Source: Circinella minor (Eukaryota > Mucoromycota > Mucoromycetes > Mucorales > Lichtheimiaceae). From it: a stretch of 64,000 nt of DNA. The notes under the pieces are model-generated. The model made no database searches. It was given only the letters and a program-made list of their open reading frames with translations, and was not told the DNA's origin. Where the stretch lies: NCBI GenBank assembly GCA_016758965.1, contig JAEPRB010000111.1, forward strand, positions 62,001 through 126,000. The letters run 5' to 3'. How positions within the stretch are numbered: position 1 is the stretch's first letter; the number at the start of each line of letters is the position of its first letter. Shown piece after piece: positions 1 to 13,000 of this stretch. A program made the position numbers and the translations under genes.

Positions 1-191
1 ACTATCGTCATAAAATAATATTAACCCATGTCTTGGGGAGCGGGAATTCTGGAATATACTATAACCCCCTCGAAACTTTGATGAGGTTAAATCCACGTGT
101 CAGTAGTTCATGCTGATTTTCTTTTTTTTCTTCCCAGCTTTTTATATTTTCAGTTTCTTTCTTTTTCTTCATAACAAACCAAAAACATAAC
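1..191 (+). promoter_or_regulatory. 5' flank of the FIT-family gene
   Basis: This is non-coding sequence upstream of the ATG at 192. It contains a T/C-rich tract at about 118-170, followed by an A-rich leader directly before the start codon. The same arrangement precedes several other genes in the window, so it is probably the core promoter and 5' UTR. No specific factor site was recognised. Confidence 0.4.
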
Positions 192-1147
192 ATGTTACGA
201 CCTGGGACAGAATCAGCTGCAACAGCAGATAATAATAGCAATAATACAAATACACCCATAAATACCAATACGACTACTCAAAATACCATCAACAATTATA
301 TCAACAACAATCCATATCTTTCCAAAGTCATTGTCACCATTCAATCATTACAACCACACCAACAATTTGCTGTCTTGTTCTATATTTTGACTGTCTTGAT
401 TTCTTTTATCTATTCTTGTTTATTTACTCCACCTTCCAATTACTTTACCAACAAACGAAATCTTGTTAATGTTTTATTTGTCAAAATGGGTTGGTTTTGG
501 GTCACTGTTGTTTATATGACCTATTTATACTTTATTCAATCCAAGAAACAATCGTATGAACGTGGATTAGCTCGATATGGTTTAATAACCATGTATTGGT
601 ATATTTTGACGCAGTGGTTATTTGGTCCAAGTTTTATTGACCGCGTCTTTGTAGCCACTGGAGGATCATGTACTGATTTACTTGCTGAAAATAATATTAT
701 TGGTGCATATGGATATGGTGCTTGTAAACGTGCAGGTGGCAATTGGGGTGGTGGCCATGATGTATCAGGTCACTGTGTTCTTTTAATCCTTTCAAGTTTA
801 TTTTTATGGGAAGAAGTTGTTGCTTGGGGTTTTTATTCTATTCCAACTATTCAACGTATCAAGGCTAATAATACAAATCGATATGGTTGGTGGTCAGTTT
901 TGGCAGTTTATGGATTATTATTATTATGGTGGTGGATGTTGACAATTACAAGTGCTTATTTTCATGGTTATTTTGAACTTTTATCTGGTTGTTTCTTTGG
1001 TATATTAGGTTGGGCTGTTGTGGTAAGTTTATTTTTATATTTTTATATCTTTCAAAGAGTGTCAATATCATTTCTAATATATCTATATAGTACATTGGTA
1101 TCCTTCCTCAGTTTCCTCAAATTGGTCTTCCACCTGTTCAATTATAA
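192..1147 (+). CDS. FITM2: FIT2/Scs3-family ER lipid-droplet protein (fat storage-inducing transmembrane)
   Basis: Two exons, 192-1022 and 1091-1147, encode 295 residues; the intron has a GTAAGT donor and TAG acceptor and the frame closes at 1145-1147. Reading through the intron would give a longer hydrophobic tail, so the spliced end is preferred. The N-terminal 40 residues are Asn/Thr-rich. Several hydrophobic segments follow, with the family signature GHDVSGH at 188-194 and a second conserved His at 258 in SAYFHGYFELLSG. These match the two catalytic histidines known in FIT2. Family members are ER membrane acyl-CoA diphosphatases needed for lipid droplet budding and ER lipid balance; yeast homologues are Scs3 and Yft2. 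Family assignment is firm; the activity is inferred. It is convergent with the TXNL1-like gene. Confidence 0.9.
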
Positions 1148-1446
1148 AGTATAATGATATAACCAGTCCCTAGTTCTCTTTTTCTTTTTGTTCTCTCTCC
1201 CTAATCTTTTATAACATACTCTCCGTCTTAGACAAAAAACTCAGTATATTATATATACTATCTAATAATCTTTTTTTTTTGTTTCGTTTCGTTTCGTTTT
1301 GCTCCCTTGTTATTTGTTATTTGAGTTAACTCTGTATTACATTTTCTTTTATTATGAAATAATATAATACACAAAATTGCTCTCTTGATTTTTTTTTTCG
1401 TCTTCTTTTTGTATAATAATAATAATAACAATCACTATTATAATAT
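1148..1446. other. Convergent 3' intergenic spacer
   Basis: AT-rich, T-tract-rich spacer between the stop of the FIT-family gene and the stop of the TXNL1-like gene on the other strand. It must carry both 3' UTRs and poly(A) signals. A TTTCG-type short tandem (GTTTC repeated) lies at about 1281-1300. No coding potential was seen. Confidence 0.5.
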
Positions 1447-3108
1447 TTAATTCTCTTCATCACCCTTTTTCAAGTTACCCATATTAGTAGCTTCAATAGG
1501 TGATCTATATTTTATATATATATTTACATTTTTAATTAATAATAAATTATACATAATCACTTTATAAATTATTAACTTACCCAATAAAAATCAATTGTTG
1601 AATTTGTGTTGTTTCCTCATCTTCTTGATTATCTTGAACAAATAACTAATATATATATAAAAGAAAGAGTTAAATTATTTCTTATATATCAATTACTCGT
1701 TACAAAACAAAATATTTATTTACCACAAGAGAGTTGATATTTTGAAACTTAACAAAACGTAAATTAATAACAGCATCTTCTTCAAAGTCTTTTGGTTCTA
1801 ATTCAATAGTTTGTGTTTCTTTTACTGAATCAGCATCATCGAAACCCAATGTTTGTCGGTTTGTATAAATTTTAATTGTCTTTGGTGCTTGAGCTAATAA
1901 TAAAATAGAAAATAAACTTGTTATTATATATATTTATATATATATCTAATGATGTATATTACTTACCAATATTTTTTGCCTTTAATTTAATAGAATGAAT
2001 TTTAACAGCTATCATAAGAAAAAATATGTTGTTAATTCTTATCTTCTATCTCCTTATCATCATTATAAATCCCAACGAATAATAAATTATATTGACTTAC
2101 GTTGACTAAAAGGAACAGTAATGATAAGTTGTTCATCAACATCACTTTCAAGGAATGCATCATTTGATTTGAATACATTCTTTACATTATTTTCTTCATT
2201 TTGATTCAATGCATCCATTTGATTGGGTGTAATATAATCTGTCAAATCAGACTATATAAATCTTTTATTAGTAACAATTGAAAAAGTAAATTAAATATAA
2301 ATATATACTTACATGACCATTAATACCATAGTTATTCTTACTACCGCTATTACTGCTGACACCATCACTACCACTAGCAGTTTCACCTTGATGTTGTTTA
2401 ACCAATTGTTCAATTTGGCCAGCACTAGCACCCTTAAGTTCAGCTACTTTTTGTCCTGATTTGAAAAATTGAAAAGTGGGCCTAATATCAAAATATAAAA
2501 TACATAGAAATAAGTTAAGTTTACCCAAAAAGAAAGTGAATATAAAATGTGTGTGTGTGTGTGTATACAATACATACATGGCTGTCACTTTACATGAGGA
2601 TGCTACATCCTATCAAGTTATAAATATATATATAAAGTAAGTTATTATTATTATTATTTATCTTGAACACCCCCCACCCCTCTAACCCAATGTTATATGC
2701 GATTCATTTACCCTTAACCGATCTACGTCGACCTATATATAATAAAGTACCTCGTCATATTAGAATTTCCTTCTTTTGTCACTCACTTTTTTTTTATATT
2801 ATTACTTTACCTTTGCAAATTGGACATGAGGGTATTTTGCCGAAATCTGAGCAAAGAAAGGTGCAATCATATGACAAGGACCACTATTTTATTTTGTATA
2901 TATACATATTATCTTGTTAATTATAATAAAAAGAGAAAGGAAGAAGAAAAAAAAAAGAGAGGTGATATCGTAACCCTATAGTAAATGAAATCAATTAAAA
3001 TAATTACCACCAAGTTGCAAAGAAATCAACGACAACAAGTTTATTTCCTGATTGTGAAAGTAAATCTTGAAATTCTTGAGAAGTTTGAAGTTCTTTAACT
3101 GAAGCCAT
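1447..3108 (-). CDS. TXNL1: Thioredoxin-like protein 1 (thioredoxin plus PITH domain)
   Basis: Ten exons (3008-3108, 2811-2883, 2712-2732, 2578-2609, 2313-2481, 2101-2251, 1967-2008, 1724-1893, 1581-1645, 1447-1504) join in frame to 293 residues, close to human TXNL1 (289). The N-terminal thioredoxin domain (about 1-107) has the WCGPC active site at 33-37 and the segment AMPTFQFFKSGQKV. A Ser/Gly/Asn-rich linker leads to a PITH domain starting near INGH and ending before a short acidic tail. TXNL1 proteins are cytosolic oxidoreductases that bind the 26S proteasome through the PITH domain. Exon 3 is only 21 nt. The start is chosen because MASVKELQTSQEF begins the conserved thioredoxin fold. 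Its start faces the SSU72 start across 197 bp. Confidence 0.93.
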
Positions 3109-3305
3109 AATTTATTGTAAATAAAAAGAAAAGGGGGAGGAGGCAGGAAATGAAAACGATAAGTAAGAAAGAAGGTACACGTAAAATTGTATATATATAT
3201 ATAATGAATGGATACGCGTCCGAATATCTTATTGGCTGAAATCGATCCCATTTTTTTTTTTATCCCTCTCTTTCTTCTCTCTTGTCTTTTATATATATAT
3301 AAAAT
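3109..3305. promoter_or_regulatory. Bidirectional promoter between TXNL1 and SSU72
   Basis: Only 197 bp separate the two divergent start codons, so both promoters must lie here or overlap the genes. It holds an A/G-rich tract near the TXNL1 start, a TATATATATATA run at about 3190-3201, a T tract at 3251-3262 and a C/T-rich stretch before SSU72. No specific factor site was identified. Confidence 0.5.
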
Positions 3306-4322
3306 ATGGTTAAATATGCAGTGATCTGTGCAAGTAATCAAAATCGATCCATGGAAGCTCATAATGTATTGAGGTACATTATACTTTTTTTCTTGCTCTT
3401 TCTTTCTCTCGCTTCTTTGGAATCGTAATCATAATATTAAACGAATAAATAAACACTTTTTCAATAAACTAAAAACTCGATTCATTTACTTCATATTAAT
3501 TTTTTTTTAGTAAGAAAGGATTTGACGTTGCTTCTTATGGCACAGGTAGTATGGTACGACTTCCCGGTCCAGCTATTGATAAACCTAATATATATCCATT
3601 TGGAACACCTTATGATCGTGTTTATCAAGAGTTGAAACAAAAAGATTCACAACTGTAAATTAAATCATATTTCTATACATGCATAAACTTATATCTATGA
3701 CAACAAGAACTAATTAAAAGAAAAACTTTGTAACAATAGTTACACACAAAATGGATTATTAAGTATGTTGGATCGTAATCGAAAAGTAAAAGAAGCACCT
3801 CAACGTTGGCAAGAATCGCATGAAATATATGATGTTATTATTACTTGTGAAGAACGTTGTTTTGATGCTGTCGTTGAAGGTAATATACATGTATATTATG
3901 AGGTTTCTTTATTCCCGTTACTCGGTTATATAAGATATAATTGTAACCATAAATATATATATATATACTTAACAATAATTATAATATGGGTGGGTTGTTA
4001 TTTGCAATAGATTTATCAAATCGTGGACAAGGTTTTAATACAAGTACTCATGTATTAAATGTGGATATTAAAGATAATCATGAAGATGCATTATTAGGTG
4101 GAAGGGCCATTTTACAGTTAGCACAAATGGTAAAATGACTGAGGAGGGAATTAACTGTATTCACGACATATACATACAATGCACTAACATGAATGAAATA
4201 CTCGTTATATATAATAGATTGAACAATCAACGGATATTGATGCAGACATTGGCGGTATTATTGATACATTTGCAACAAAAAATCCAAATTACCCTTTACT
4301 TCATACCGTGACCTATTTCTAA
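3306..4322 (+). CDS. SSU72: RNA polymerase II CTD phosphatase SSU72
   Basis: Five exons (3306-3373, 3511-3654, 3740-3879, 4011-4129, 4218-4322) give 191 residues, the usual family length (about 190-200). The N-terminus carries the low-molecular-weight phosphatase-like loop CASNQNRS, with catalytic Cys8 and Arg14 in the CX5R motif. Later family blocks are [20 protein letters not shown] and [12 protein letters not shown], and the protein ends HTVTYF as in other SSU72 proteins. SSU72 removes phosphate from Ser5 and Ser7 of the RNA polymerase II C-terminal domain and is part of the cleavage and polyadenylation factor in the nucleus. All introns are GT-AG and phase-consistent. It is convergent with the PHD-finger gene downstream. 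Confidence 0.95.
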
Positions 4323-4784
4323 GCAAAAAAAAAAAAAAAGCCATTCATTTTTCATCTATCTATCATCAGTTTCATCAATGTAAATAAATATAATAATTTT
4401 TATGAAAAGAACATGCTTTTATGATAATTAATAGATTTCACAAGTATAAAATGTATATATCAAAATAATTGAATAAGAAAGTTAGTTTTTGTTCTTTTTG
4501 GTAAATGATAATAATAATAGTAATAGGTGGATAATTAAAAGTATATTGATCTGTACAAATCGATGAGGATTATAATTATTTAATTGCTTATAAAAGAAAG
4601 TTGGAATTATACAAAATGTGTGTGTGTGTATCACAATGCTGAATAAGAAACGACAAGGGATACGTAGGAATTATGATTTTTTTATAGATAAATAATGCTA
4701 CTTGGATATTATATATACATGTATTATCTTGTATGGCTATTCCTATTATTACTATCACTGCTGCTATTACGTATTAAGAATATT
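4323..4784. other. Convergent 3' intergenic spacer
   Basis: AT-rich spacer between SSU72 and the PHD-finger gene. It contains a poly(A) run just after the SSU72 stop and a short TG repeat near 4618-4628. It should hold both 3' UTRs. Nothing coding was seen. Confidence 0.5.
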
Positions 4785-7377
4785 CTAAAATGGACTTTTG
4801 CCTTTATCACGTAAAACCTTATTAATAGCAATATAATCATTTTTTCCTCCTCCCATAGTATATATTGACTCATGATGGTGATGACGTAATTCTTCTTCTA
4901 CTTCACTATGTTCTGCAGGTGACTGTTGCTCTTCATCATCACTTTCCCCACTATCAAGCTAGAATAATAATAATAATTAAATAAATCGCAAAAAAAAAAA
5001 AAAGAAGTAAAGGTGAAATAGTAATGATAATAATAATATAAGATTACATAATTGTTTTTACATGAAAAAAAAAAGAAAGCGGTTACAAATTATTATTTTT
5101 ACAAGAAAAAAAAAAAGGAGGGGGAGGGGAGAGGAAGAAAAAACGTAACTATTAATTACTAACCATCCGAGCAGCTCGTGCAAGCATTGCTATACTACGT
5201 TCTTCTTCAGGTATTTCCATTATATTTTCTTGACTAATAAATTTTGCTAATCCTGACTGAATCTCCGCAATTCCTTCAGAACACTTTATGACTTTTTAGT
5301 TAGTACTAAGTTCTAATAATTTATCACTTTATACAATCTATTTATTAACTTACAATTTGAACATCTTCTTTTGATGCATTTAAATTATCATTTTCTTCAT
5401 ACATGTTCTGATCGAAAGATAATGATGATGACGTAGAACAAGATGATGATGATGATAAAGAAACATGTGATAATAATTTTTCAATACTAAATAATTTTTT
5501 AGTGAATTTTAATGAGTCGATGATACATACTGTTGCTATTATTATTGATTTTTGTATAACAAGTGTGAATATTAGTTTTTTACCTTGGAAACCTAAGTTT
5601 AAAAGACTCATACGGTAATCGATAAACAGTTTGATTATATTTTATCATAGGATTTCCTTCAATCATCATAGGATCTGTCGATAATGACAATGACGATGAT
5701 TCTTTGCTTTTATCTTTTTTGGCTTTTGATACATTATTTTCTTCTACATCATTGTCATCGTAATCGTCGTCATCTGTTTCAGCATCACTACCACCTCCTG
5801 GAGGTACAGGATCCATTGTAGTACTTTGTCGTTTTCGTCGCATTCGTGGCTATTAATATAGTTCAGATATATATAAAAGTTGAAGATAAGTATTTATATG
5901 TAAGCGTTCGAATTTTTTTTTACGTAAAAAAAAAAAAAAAAACTATATTTTTTTCCCTCCTACTATCCTTACCAAAACATGTTCAACATGAGTTGGACAC
6001 ATCCATTTACGTGCAGGATTAGGCATGGAAGCCATAGGAGGATCAATACAATCCATATGCCAACTTAAAGGACAATAATCACAAGTAATCATTCGACCAT
6101 GAAGTGCACTTTTTCGACATCTAAAACATATAACAAGATTCCCTTCAGGGTCTTTTAAACGATGTTCATCATATAAATCAACTTGAGGTCCTGATCTAAT
6201 TTTTGATAAAGAAAGAAAGAGAAATCCGTTAGTTGTATAAGAAAACCAATTCTTTTGGTTTTTTTTTAAGGGAGGGGACGCGCTGTTGTTATGGTTACCA
6301 TAATGGTTACTACAGTGTAAAAAAAAACTTACTTATGTCTTATTGGTTTTATAGTAGATGAATCAACATATTGTCCAACTTTATCCATGGAAACTATATA
6401 CAAATTTTTGGGTTTTTTTTACGTTTAATAATAGATTCGAGCAAACGCCAAGAAAAGAAAAAAAATGAGGTTACCTCCTTCGAAATAATTGATTATTTCA
6501 ATGGGTGGTCGATACGCCATAGGATTTCTAGAATCTAAATCTTGAAGCATTCGATGAAATAATGCAGTGACTGGAGGAAAAGGAGGAGGTGTAGGTACAT
6601 AACTCTATTATTATTATGATTATTATTATTATAAATAAGAATATAAGAATACATATACATATACATATACATACATATTTAAATTTCTAGAAGAAGCTTT
6701 TTTTTAAATTTTTTTTTTCTTTTACCTGAGTTTGACGATTATGTTCACATTCACGACAATACCATTCACCTTCTAAATGTTCTACATCACTATCATCCAT
6801 AGGTGGATCTACACATGTAAAATGAAATGCTTTTGGACATGCATCACAACATAAAAATCGACCCACAAAACCACAAGAAGAACAATAATCATTATTCTAA
6901 ATAAGTAAAAAAAAAAATAGATAATAGGCTTTTAAGATTAGTAATAAATCTAATGTAATATAGTTTTCTTTTTGTTCTTGCATTTTTGTTTACTTTTATG
7001 GGTGTTACTTCATCAGTTGTTGCATGTGTATCTTTATTATTTCGTCGTTTTAATGGTCGTTTCGAAGTGTCACTACATAAATAATAATGATTGTTTATTG
7101 TTAGTTTACTAATAGATAGTAATTCGAAAATGAAGCCGATAAACCATCAATCACTAGGTGTAAAATGATGAAAATATATAATATATTACGTTTCATTATT
7201 TGGCAATTTACGTTTCTCTGTTGTTGAAGTTCCAGTTGTATTGGATGTTGATCCATGTGTTGTATATGTTGCGGTTGTGGTTGTATTACCATCGTCAGGA
7301 AAATTAGGGGAAGCAGATGATGGTGGTCGATTCGGTGATGCTGATCGTGTGGCACGACGAGTAGCCATTCGTTTCAT
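4785..7377 (-). CDS. Double PHD-finger protein, Rco1/Cph-like Rpd3S histone deacetylase subunit
   Basis: Ten exons (7190-7377, 6994-7072, 6726-6896, 6475-6604, 6333-6393, 5973-6195, 5584-5849, 5354-5486, 5164-5283, 4785-4958) join in frame to 514 residues. The first PHD finger spans about C94-C139 (CSSCGFVGRFLCCDAC ... WYCREC). A Pro-rich linker with the block DLDSRNPMAYRPPIEIINYF follows, then a second PHD finger at about C233-H279. The remainder is acidic and Ser-rich. Two PHD fingers separated by a conserved linker is the layout of yeast Rco1, fission yeast Cph1/Cph2 and animal PHF12, which target the Rpd3S/Sin3S deacetylase to transcribed chromatin. Subunit identity is inferred from layout and motifs; another two-PHD chromatin protein is possible. 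Protein ends GKSPF. Confidence 0.8.
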
Positions 7378-8563
7378 AATTATATTAATAACTTTTATAT
7401 AGTATCTATCTAGTCATTTGAATAATCAAAATTATTATACATATTTCTCACTTGTTATTAAAATAATAATAATAATAGCAAAGAAGAAGAAAAAACAAGC
7501 ATACTTTTGAGTCAGATATTACAACTTATTCGCTTCCGGTTCGTTTAGGAAGTTTTTTTTTTTTGTCCGTTGTTATTTATCAGGTTTGATTATTCGATAA
7601 GACTTTCTTTTTTCGTATTAATGAAATATAAATGATGAATAAGAGAGTGACAAATATATGTATATATTTTGTTCTCCTTTTTTTTTTCTCTTTTCTAATA
7701 AGATATATTAAAATAGATATAAAGAAGTAAATATAAGTATTTTTTTGCTTATTATAAGAAGTATTACATATTTTTAAATTACAAGTAAAATCCGACATAA
7801 ATATCTAAAACACGAACACCACAAAACAATAGTTATTTCTCTCTATTTTCCCCAATACACACACACACACACAAAGGTATATACAAATATATATATATAT
7901 ATATACATAATAGCCCACAATAATGAAAGAGAGGGTATAAGCTGTGGTCTTTGTTTCTGTAAAATATATAAATATATAGTTTTGATCATGTTTTTTTTTC
8001 TTTTACCATTTAAAAAAGGGTTGTAAGGGAAGAAGGTGCTAAATTCCTTTCTAACTTAAAAGTAGTCTCGTACACCCCAATGTCATCATACAATTCACTT
8101 TTTCATTCCCAAAAGTACATTTAATGAAAGGTCTATATAGGCATTCATATAAAATATAAAATAGATAGTTTACCTGCTATATGATAATAAGTTGAATAAG
8201 CGATAGAAAAAAAAAAGCCAAGTAGAATAAAAATATATAATAGTACTATGTCTTTGCTGCTGAGTGGAAAATAAATTATAACAATAAAGAAAGAGAAAAA
8301 AAAAAACATTAAGTTTATCTAGTTATTAGAAATTAAATAATAATTTTTTTTTCCTTTCCGACATAATCCTCCATCTATTTCTATTCATTATTAATAGAAC
8401 ATGTTAATAACTTGATTTATTATTCATTATTAATCAACTTTTTACTAACTATTAAGTATCTTGTAGTAGCAACTATTACTATTATATACATATTATATAA
8501 GATGGGATTATATACACATAGTCATAATAAAATATTATTATTTTTAAAAAAGATATATAAAAA
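7378..8563. other. Intergenic region with AC and TA microsatellites
   Basis: This is the 5' flank of the PHD-finger gene and the 3' flank of the BRCT gene. It holds T tracts, an (AC)n run at about 7857-7874 followed closely by a TA run at about 7890-7905, and otherwise anonymous AT-rich DNA. No gene was supported. Confidence 0.5.
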
Positions 8564-9856
8564 CTATCGTTCTCTCTTTGGTTTTGTAGTCATGTTACGA
8601 CGTACAGGAGCTGTTGTTCGTCTAGAACGATTATTATTTGTTGTTGTTGTTGTTGTTGCAGAAGTAGTTGATGGTCCTGGTATCAATGATGGATCAATAT
8701 GATTGACTGATTGTTCATCATACCATACCTGCATTTTTTCTTCACTACCTAAATATCCCACATCTGAACCATATGATTCAAGTAATGGTGTAATTGTTAT
8801 TTCATCTTGTTGTAGTTGTAGTTGCCGTTGATGATATTGTTGTTGTTTCTTCTCTTTAGATTCTTGTACTGCTTGTAAAATTTTAGATATAGCTGCAGAA
8901 CGTTTTTCTCTTTTTCGTAATAACACTTGACCATCTTCTCCTTCTTCATCATATCCTCCCTCTTCCTCTACTTGATTTGGTTGAACTGATAAATCATCTG
9001 GTGGTGGTTGCTGAGCATTAGATTGTAATAATTCATCATCATCCGTTGTCTCGTCATCATCACCACCGACAGAATAGTTCACTTGTTTAGTAAATTGTTT
9101 TCGCTGTCTTTCATTTTGATTTACTAGTTGTTTGTTATCATCACTCTTTACTTGTTCTTCTTCATCGGAAGATATTAATAGGTAATCACTTGGATTAACT
9201 TGAAATGGGTTATCATCATGATCACTTTGTTCTACTTGCTCAACCTTTTTTTGATCTTGTTGATAACCAAGTCGTTGCTGTACTCTACTTGGATCAGTAT
9301 CATAAGGATAATATGATTCAGCTAATCTTTTCTTTTGTTCATAACAGTCTACAACCCATTGAGGTGATACTAAACGTGCACAAGAAGCTAATGCTTGATT
9401 CACAAGTCTTGATGGTTTGGGTTGTTGATTATTTTTTGTTGTATTTGTTGATGTTTTCATTGCTGTTTTTGTTATTGGACCATGAACTACATGAGTAACA
9501 CGTTTATTCATATCATTGGCAGTTTCACCCCCCATAGCTATTACTAATTGTCCCAATCGTTGTGCTTCCCATAACTGACGATCAATAACGACCATTAAAT
9601 TTTTTAGAATATGAGATCGTTCAGAAGAAGAAGAAATATCATTGGGGTTGAATTCTTCTTCAAAACTATCTAAATCTAATGTTGTAGTTGTAAAAGATCG
9701 GTTCGATTGCTGCTGTTGTTGTTGAGATAAGGTACGACGTCGTAATTGTTGTCTTTTTCTTAAAGGAGCTAAGGAAGTTGCTTTTCTTTTGCCTGTACTT
9801 TGAATAGATTTTTTGAATTTAAAAGATTCAGCAGTAATATCTTGACTTGGAGGCAT
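8564..9856 (-). CDS. BRCT-domain protein, intronless
   Basis: A single exon encodes 430 residues. A basic, Gln-rich N-terminus (about 1-55) precedes a BRCT-like domain at about 85-195, recognised by LKNLMVVIDRQ, the small-residue turn MGGE, THVVHGPI and the C-terminal signature SPQWVVDCYEQKKRLAES. The rest is acidic and low-complexity (poly-Gln, poly-Asp/Glu) with a basic RR-rich end. BRCT domains bind phosphopeptides in DNA damage and replication complexes. The block resembles a C-terminal BRCT of TopBP1/Rad4-type proteins, but the paired N-terminal BRCT repeats are absent, so no orthologue is named. Nuclear location is inferred from the basic ends. The gene lies 230 bp downstream of MON2 on the same strand. 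The coding span is firm; the function is only at domain level. Confidence 0.75.
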   Translation of the reverse strand: MPPSQDITAESFKFKKSIQSTGKRKATSLAPLRKRQQLRRRTLSQQQQQQSNRSFTTTTLDLDSFEEEFNPNDISSSSERSHILKNLMVVIDRQLWEAQRLGQLVIAMGGETANDMNKRVTHVVHGPITKTAMKTSTNTTKNNQQPKPSRLVNQALASCARLVSPQWVVDCYEQKKRLAESYYPYDTDPSRVQQRLGYQQDQKKVEQVEQSDHDDNPFQVNPSDYLLISSDEEEQVKSDDNKQLVNQNERQRKQFTKQVNYSVGGDDDETTDDDELLQSNAQQPPPDDLSVQPNQVEEEGGYDEEGEDGQVLLRKREKRSAAISKILQAVQESKEKKQQQYHQRQLQLQQDEITITPLLESYGSDVGYLGSEEKMQVWYDEQSVNHIDPSLIPGPSTTSATTTTTTNNNRSRRTTAPVRRNMTTKPKRER

Positions 9857-10086
9857 TGTATATTTTGGTATGTATAATTGTTTCTTGTGAAAAAAAAAAA
9901 AAAAAGAGAAAAAAAAAATGCGCAGCTTTCTTATTGAGTAAAAAGGTTAGAATTTAAAAAATTGGAGCGGAAAGGAAAAAAAAATAAGGGGGATTTCTAC
10001 ATTATTTATAAAAAAAGTTTAATTACAACAAAAAAAAAATGGTATTTCCTTTTATCTATTATAAAATGGTGGTAGTAATTATTAGG

Positions 10087-13000
10087 TTATGTTGTGATGG
10101 AGGAGAGAGAGGAAGAAGAAGAAGGTGATGATGGTAATGGTGATGTTGATAATCCAATCTCGGTACCAGCAATTTGTAAACAATCACGTATTAAACCGAC
10201 TACAGTTGGATCATCACATGTAATCATTCTACATAGGGTTGGATATAAGTAAAATAAATGTCCTCTTGGTCCAGATAATAAAAGTTGTCTTGCAGTACCT
10301 ATATAATAATAATAATAATAAGTTTAATTTTACCTTTCATTTACCTATGTTTTCAAAAAGAAAATTTTACCTTTATCCTCTTCTTTACACAAAAGGATAT
10401 CACGTTGAAGTTGAAGATCTAATGATTGCCTTAAAAAGAAAAGCATTTCTTCTTTACGAACTCTAATTAAAAAAAAAATTAAAACATTTTTTTTTCAAGT
10501 TATTATCAAGTAAATTAATCGATCAAAATGAGAGAGATAGAGATAATAACAATATAGTTTTAGGCAAAGTAACAAGAAGTTTCCTCACCCCATCAAGTAC
10601 CTTGGAAATGGGCAACGTCCTAATAAAGGTTCATCAGCTGTGTAGTTACGTAAAATAGTTTCGCAACGCTCTAATAAAATGGGTATGGTTGCACGAGCAA
10701 TTCTTTTTCGTACTTCTAAATGATCTAATAAATATATGATGTGTAAATTTGTATCAATAATTTGTTCACTATACTACATATATATATTCTGTTGAAGTGG
10801 CTATGTAAAAAAAATTGTGTTACCTTGTTTTTCAGCAGAACATAATACAAAAAGAGTTTTTAATGCAGCATAAGCGAATGATTCCTTCATGACTGGAACA
10901 ATGGTACCTGTTGTACCAATAATATCACCTGATCGATCATAACGAACATTATCTTCATCTTCAATAGCCAATTGTTTTGTGGCAATTTCTTCTTCACTTT
11001 CCAAATTATTTTTTCTATGTGAATTACTTTCATCCACATAATAGAGTCTTGAACTTTGATGAACAATATCTACTAATTTTTTAATTAGCTCATTAGGTAC
11101 ACGAGGTTCTCCAAGATAAATAACAATATCATTTTGAATGACACTCAAGACAGAGATATCAAAATGTTCATCTACATCTAATTCTTCAATAGTCATATTG
11201 GATGGAGGTGTACTATATATAAAAATTAATATTAAAAATATTCGTGTGAGTTTTTTTTTTTTCCCTTCTTTTTATTAAAAACAAATGTTTTATAACTTTT
11301 ACCTTGGTGATAATAAACTACCATGGAAAATATCAACAAGTGTTCGCCATACACCAATAAATCGATTCAAAGGAACATCTAAATTATAATAAACAATTTA
11401 AGCAAATATTACATAATATAGATTACCATTAAACAAAAATATAACCATGTATTTATACCTTCACCAAATGAATGTAATTTTTCCAAGCCCAATCGTAATA
11501 CTTCAAGTAATCCAGAAGTAGCCAATTTCCATAAGGGTGTCTTATCATCGCCATGTTTATAGGATGGAGGACAATCATATTTCAATTTCATGGGTAATCC
11601 AAAAGCCCCAATAATTCGTTCAAAAACACCTTCTGAATACAATGATAAATTATTAATATGTTTTTGAAACAACTCGACAACCATTTCACTGGTTTGTTTG
11701 TTTAATGCAATATAAGTAACTGTTGAATAACGACGTTGTTGTGGTGATAATTTTGATTTATCATCTCCTCCTTGTTGATGATGTTGTTGTGCTACTTGTG
11801 GATTCAAGAAAGCCAAAGTCATGTATTCTGAAAGATCACGTAAAACAAGTGGAGGAATACCAGGTTTATCCATATCCAAAATTTGAATCACATTTAAAAC
11901 AGCTTCTTGTAGAGGTGACAAATGATCAATATCAGGTCGATATTGTTGACTGGTAGAATAAACAAGAACATTCTTTAAAACACCCAAAAGACTTTCTACA
12001 TCACTTAAATTAAATGTCGCCGAAATGACCTTGTACAGATCTGTAAACATATTGACATAAGCCGTAAGCATCTCTTGTGAAAAATCATTGGAGATAGGTG
12101 CCATGCTTGATGAGGATAAGGAAAGCGTCAATAGATGAAGTTCAGAATCGAGTTCCTTTATTCTTCTTGTTGCAGTGGAATCATCGTGATGCTTTTCTTC
12201 ATCTCCATCATCATCATCATCATTATCGTCTTGTTTCGCTGGTGCTTGAACTACCATATTTTCACCAATGACAAGCCATGATTGCCAAGCACTTCGCCAA
12301 AGTGATGTGATATCTTGTTTTTTCCCTCCATCGATCTCCGTGGTAGGTTGTTGTGAAACAATAGTTTGGAAACTTTTAATACTTGCTAATGACACTTCTT
12401 GACTTGATCGTAAACAAGAATCCTCCAAATGAGCCAATATAAGAGACCACGCCCTTTCAAATTTGGGTAATACATATAATTTTGACAAGAAATCACGGAA
12501 AATATTAGCCAATCCAGTCAAAACCAATACTTTTGTTTCATCCCATTGTTTATCGGCTGTATCGCGAGAATGATGAAGCATGAACCCAGAAGCATCACGA
12601 TCTTGATCTTTTGTCGATGATGACAAGGCTTTTGCTTCTTGTTCTTGTTGTTGCATCATGCGTATAGCTCGAATGGCAGACATTTTAATAGCATCCAAAA
12701 GTGGGAACAAGACTTCCCAAATACACGCACTCCATAAATGTTGATTTAATACACTACCATTCATCATAATGGTTCGGAATAATGTTTGGTTAGCACCATT
12801 ACGTACTTCAGGGCGTGGATCAGTACAAATATGAGAAAGTTGAAGTAATAATAACATCCATAAGATACTCAATGTAGTCGTTTCTTTTTCTGAACTAAGT
12901 GGCTGATCAATATTTAACCAATGTTTTTCAATAGGTGTATCATCATCCTCCATAGTAGATTGAACGTCGTCATAACTGTCTTCATCCTCATCCTCGTTGT

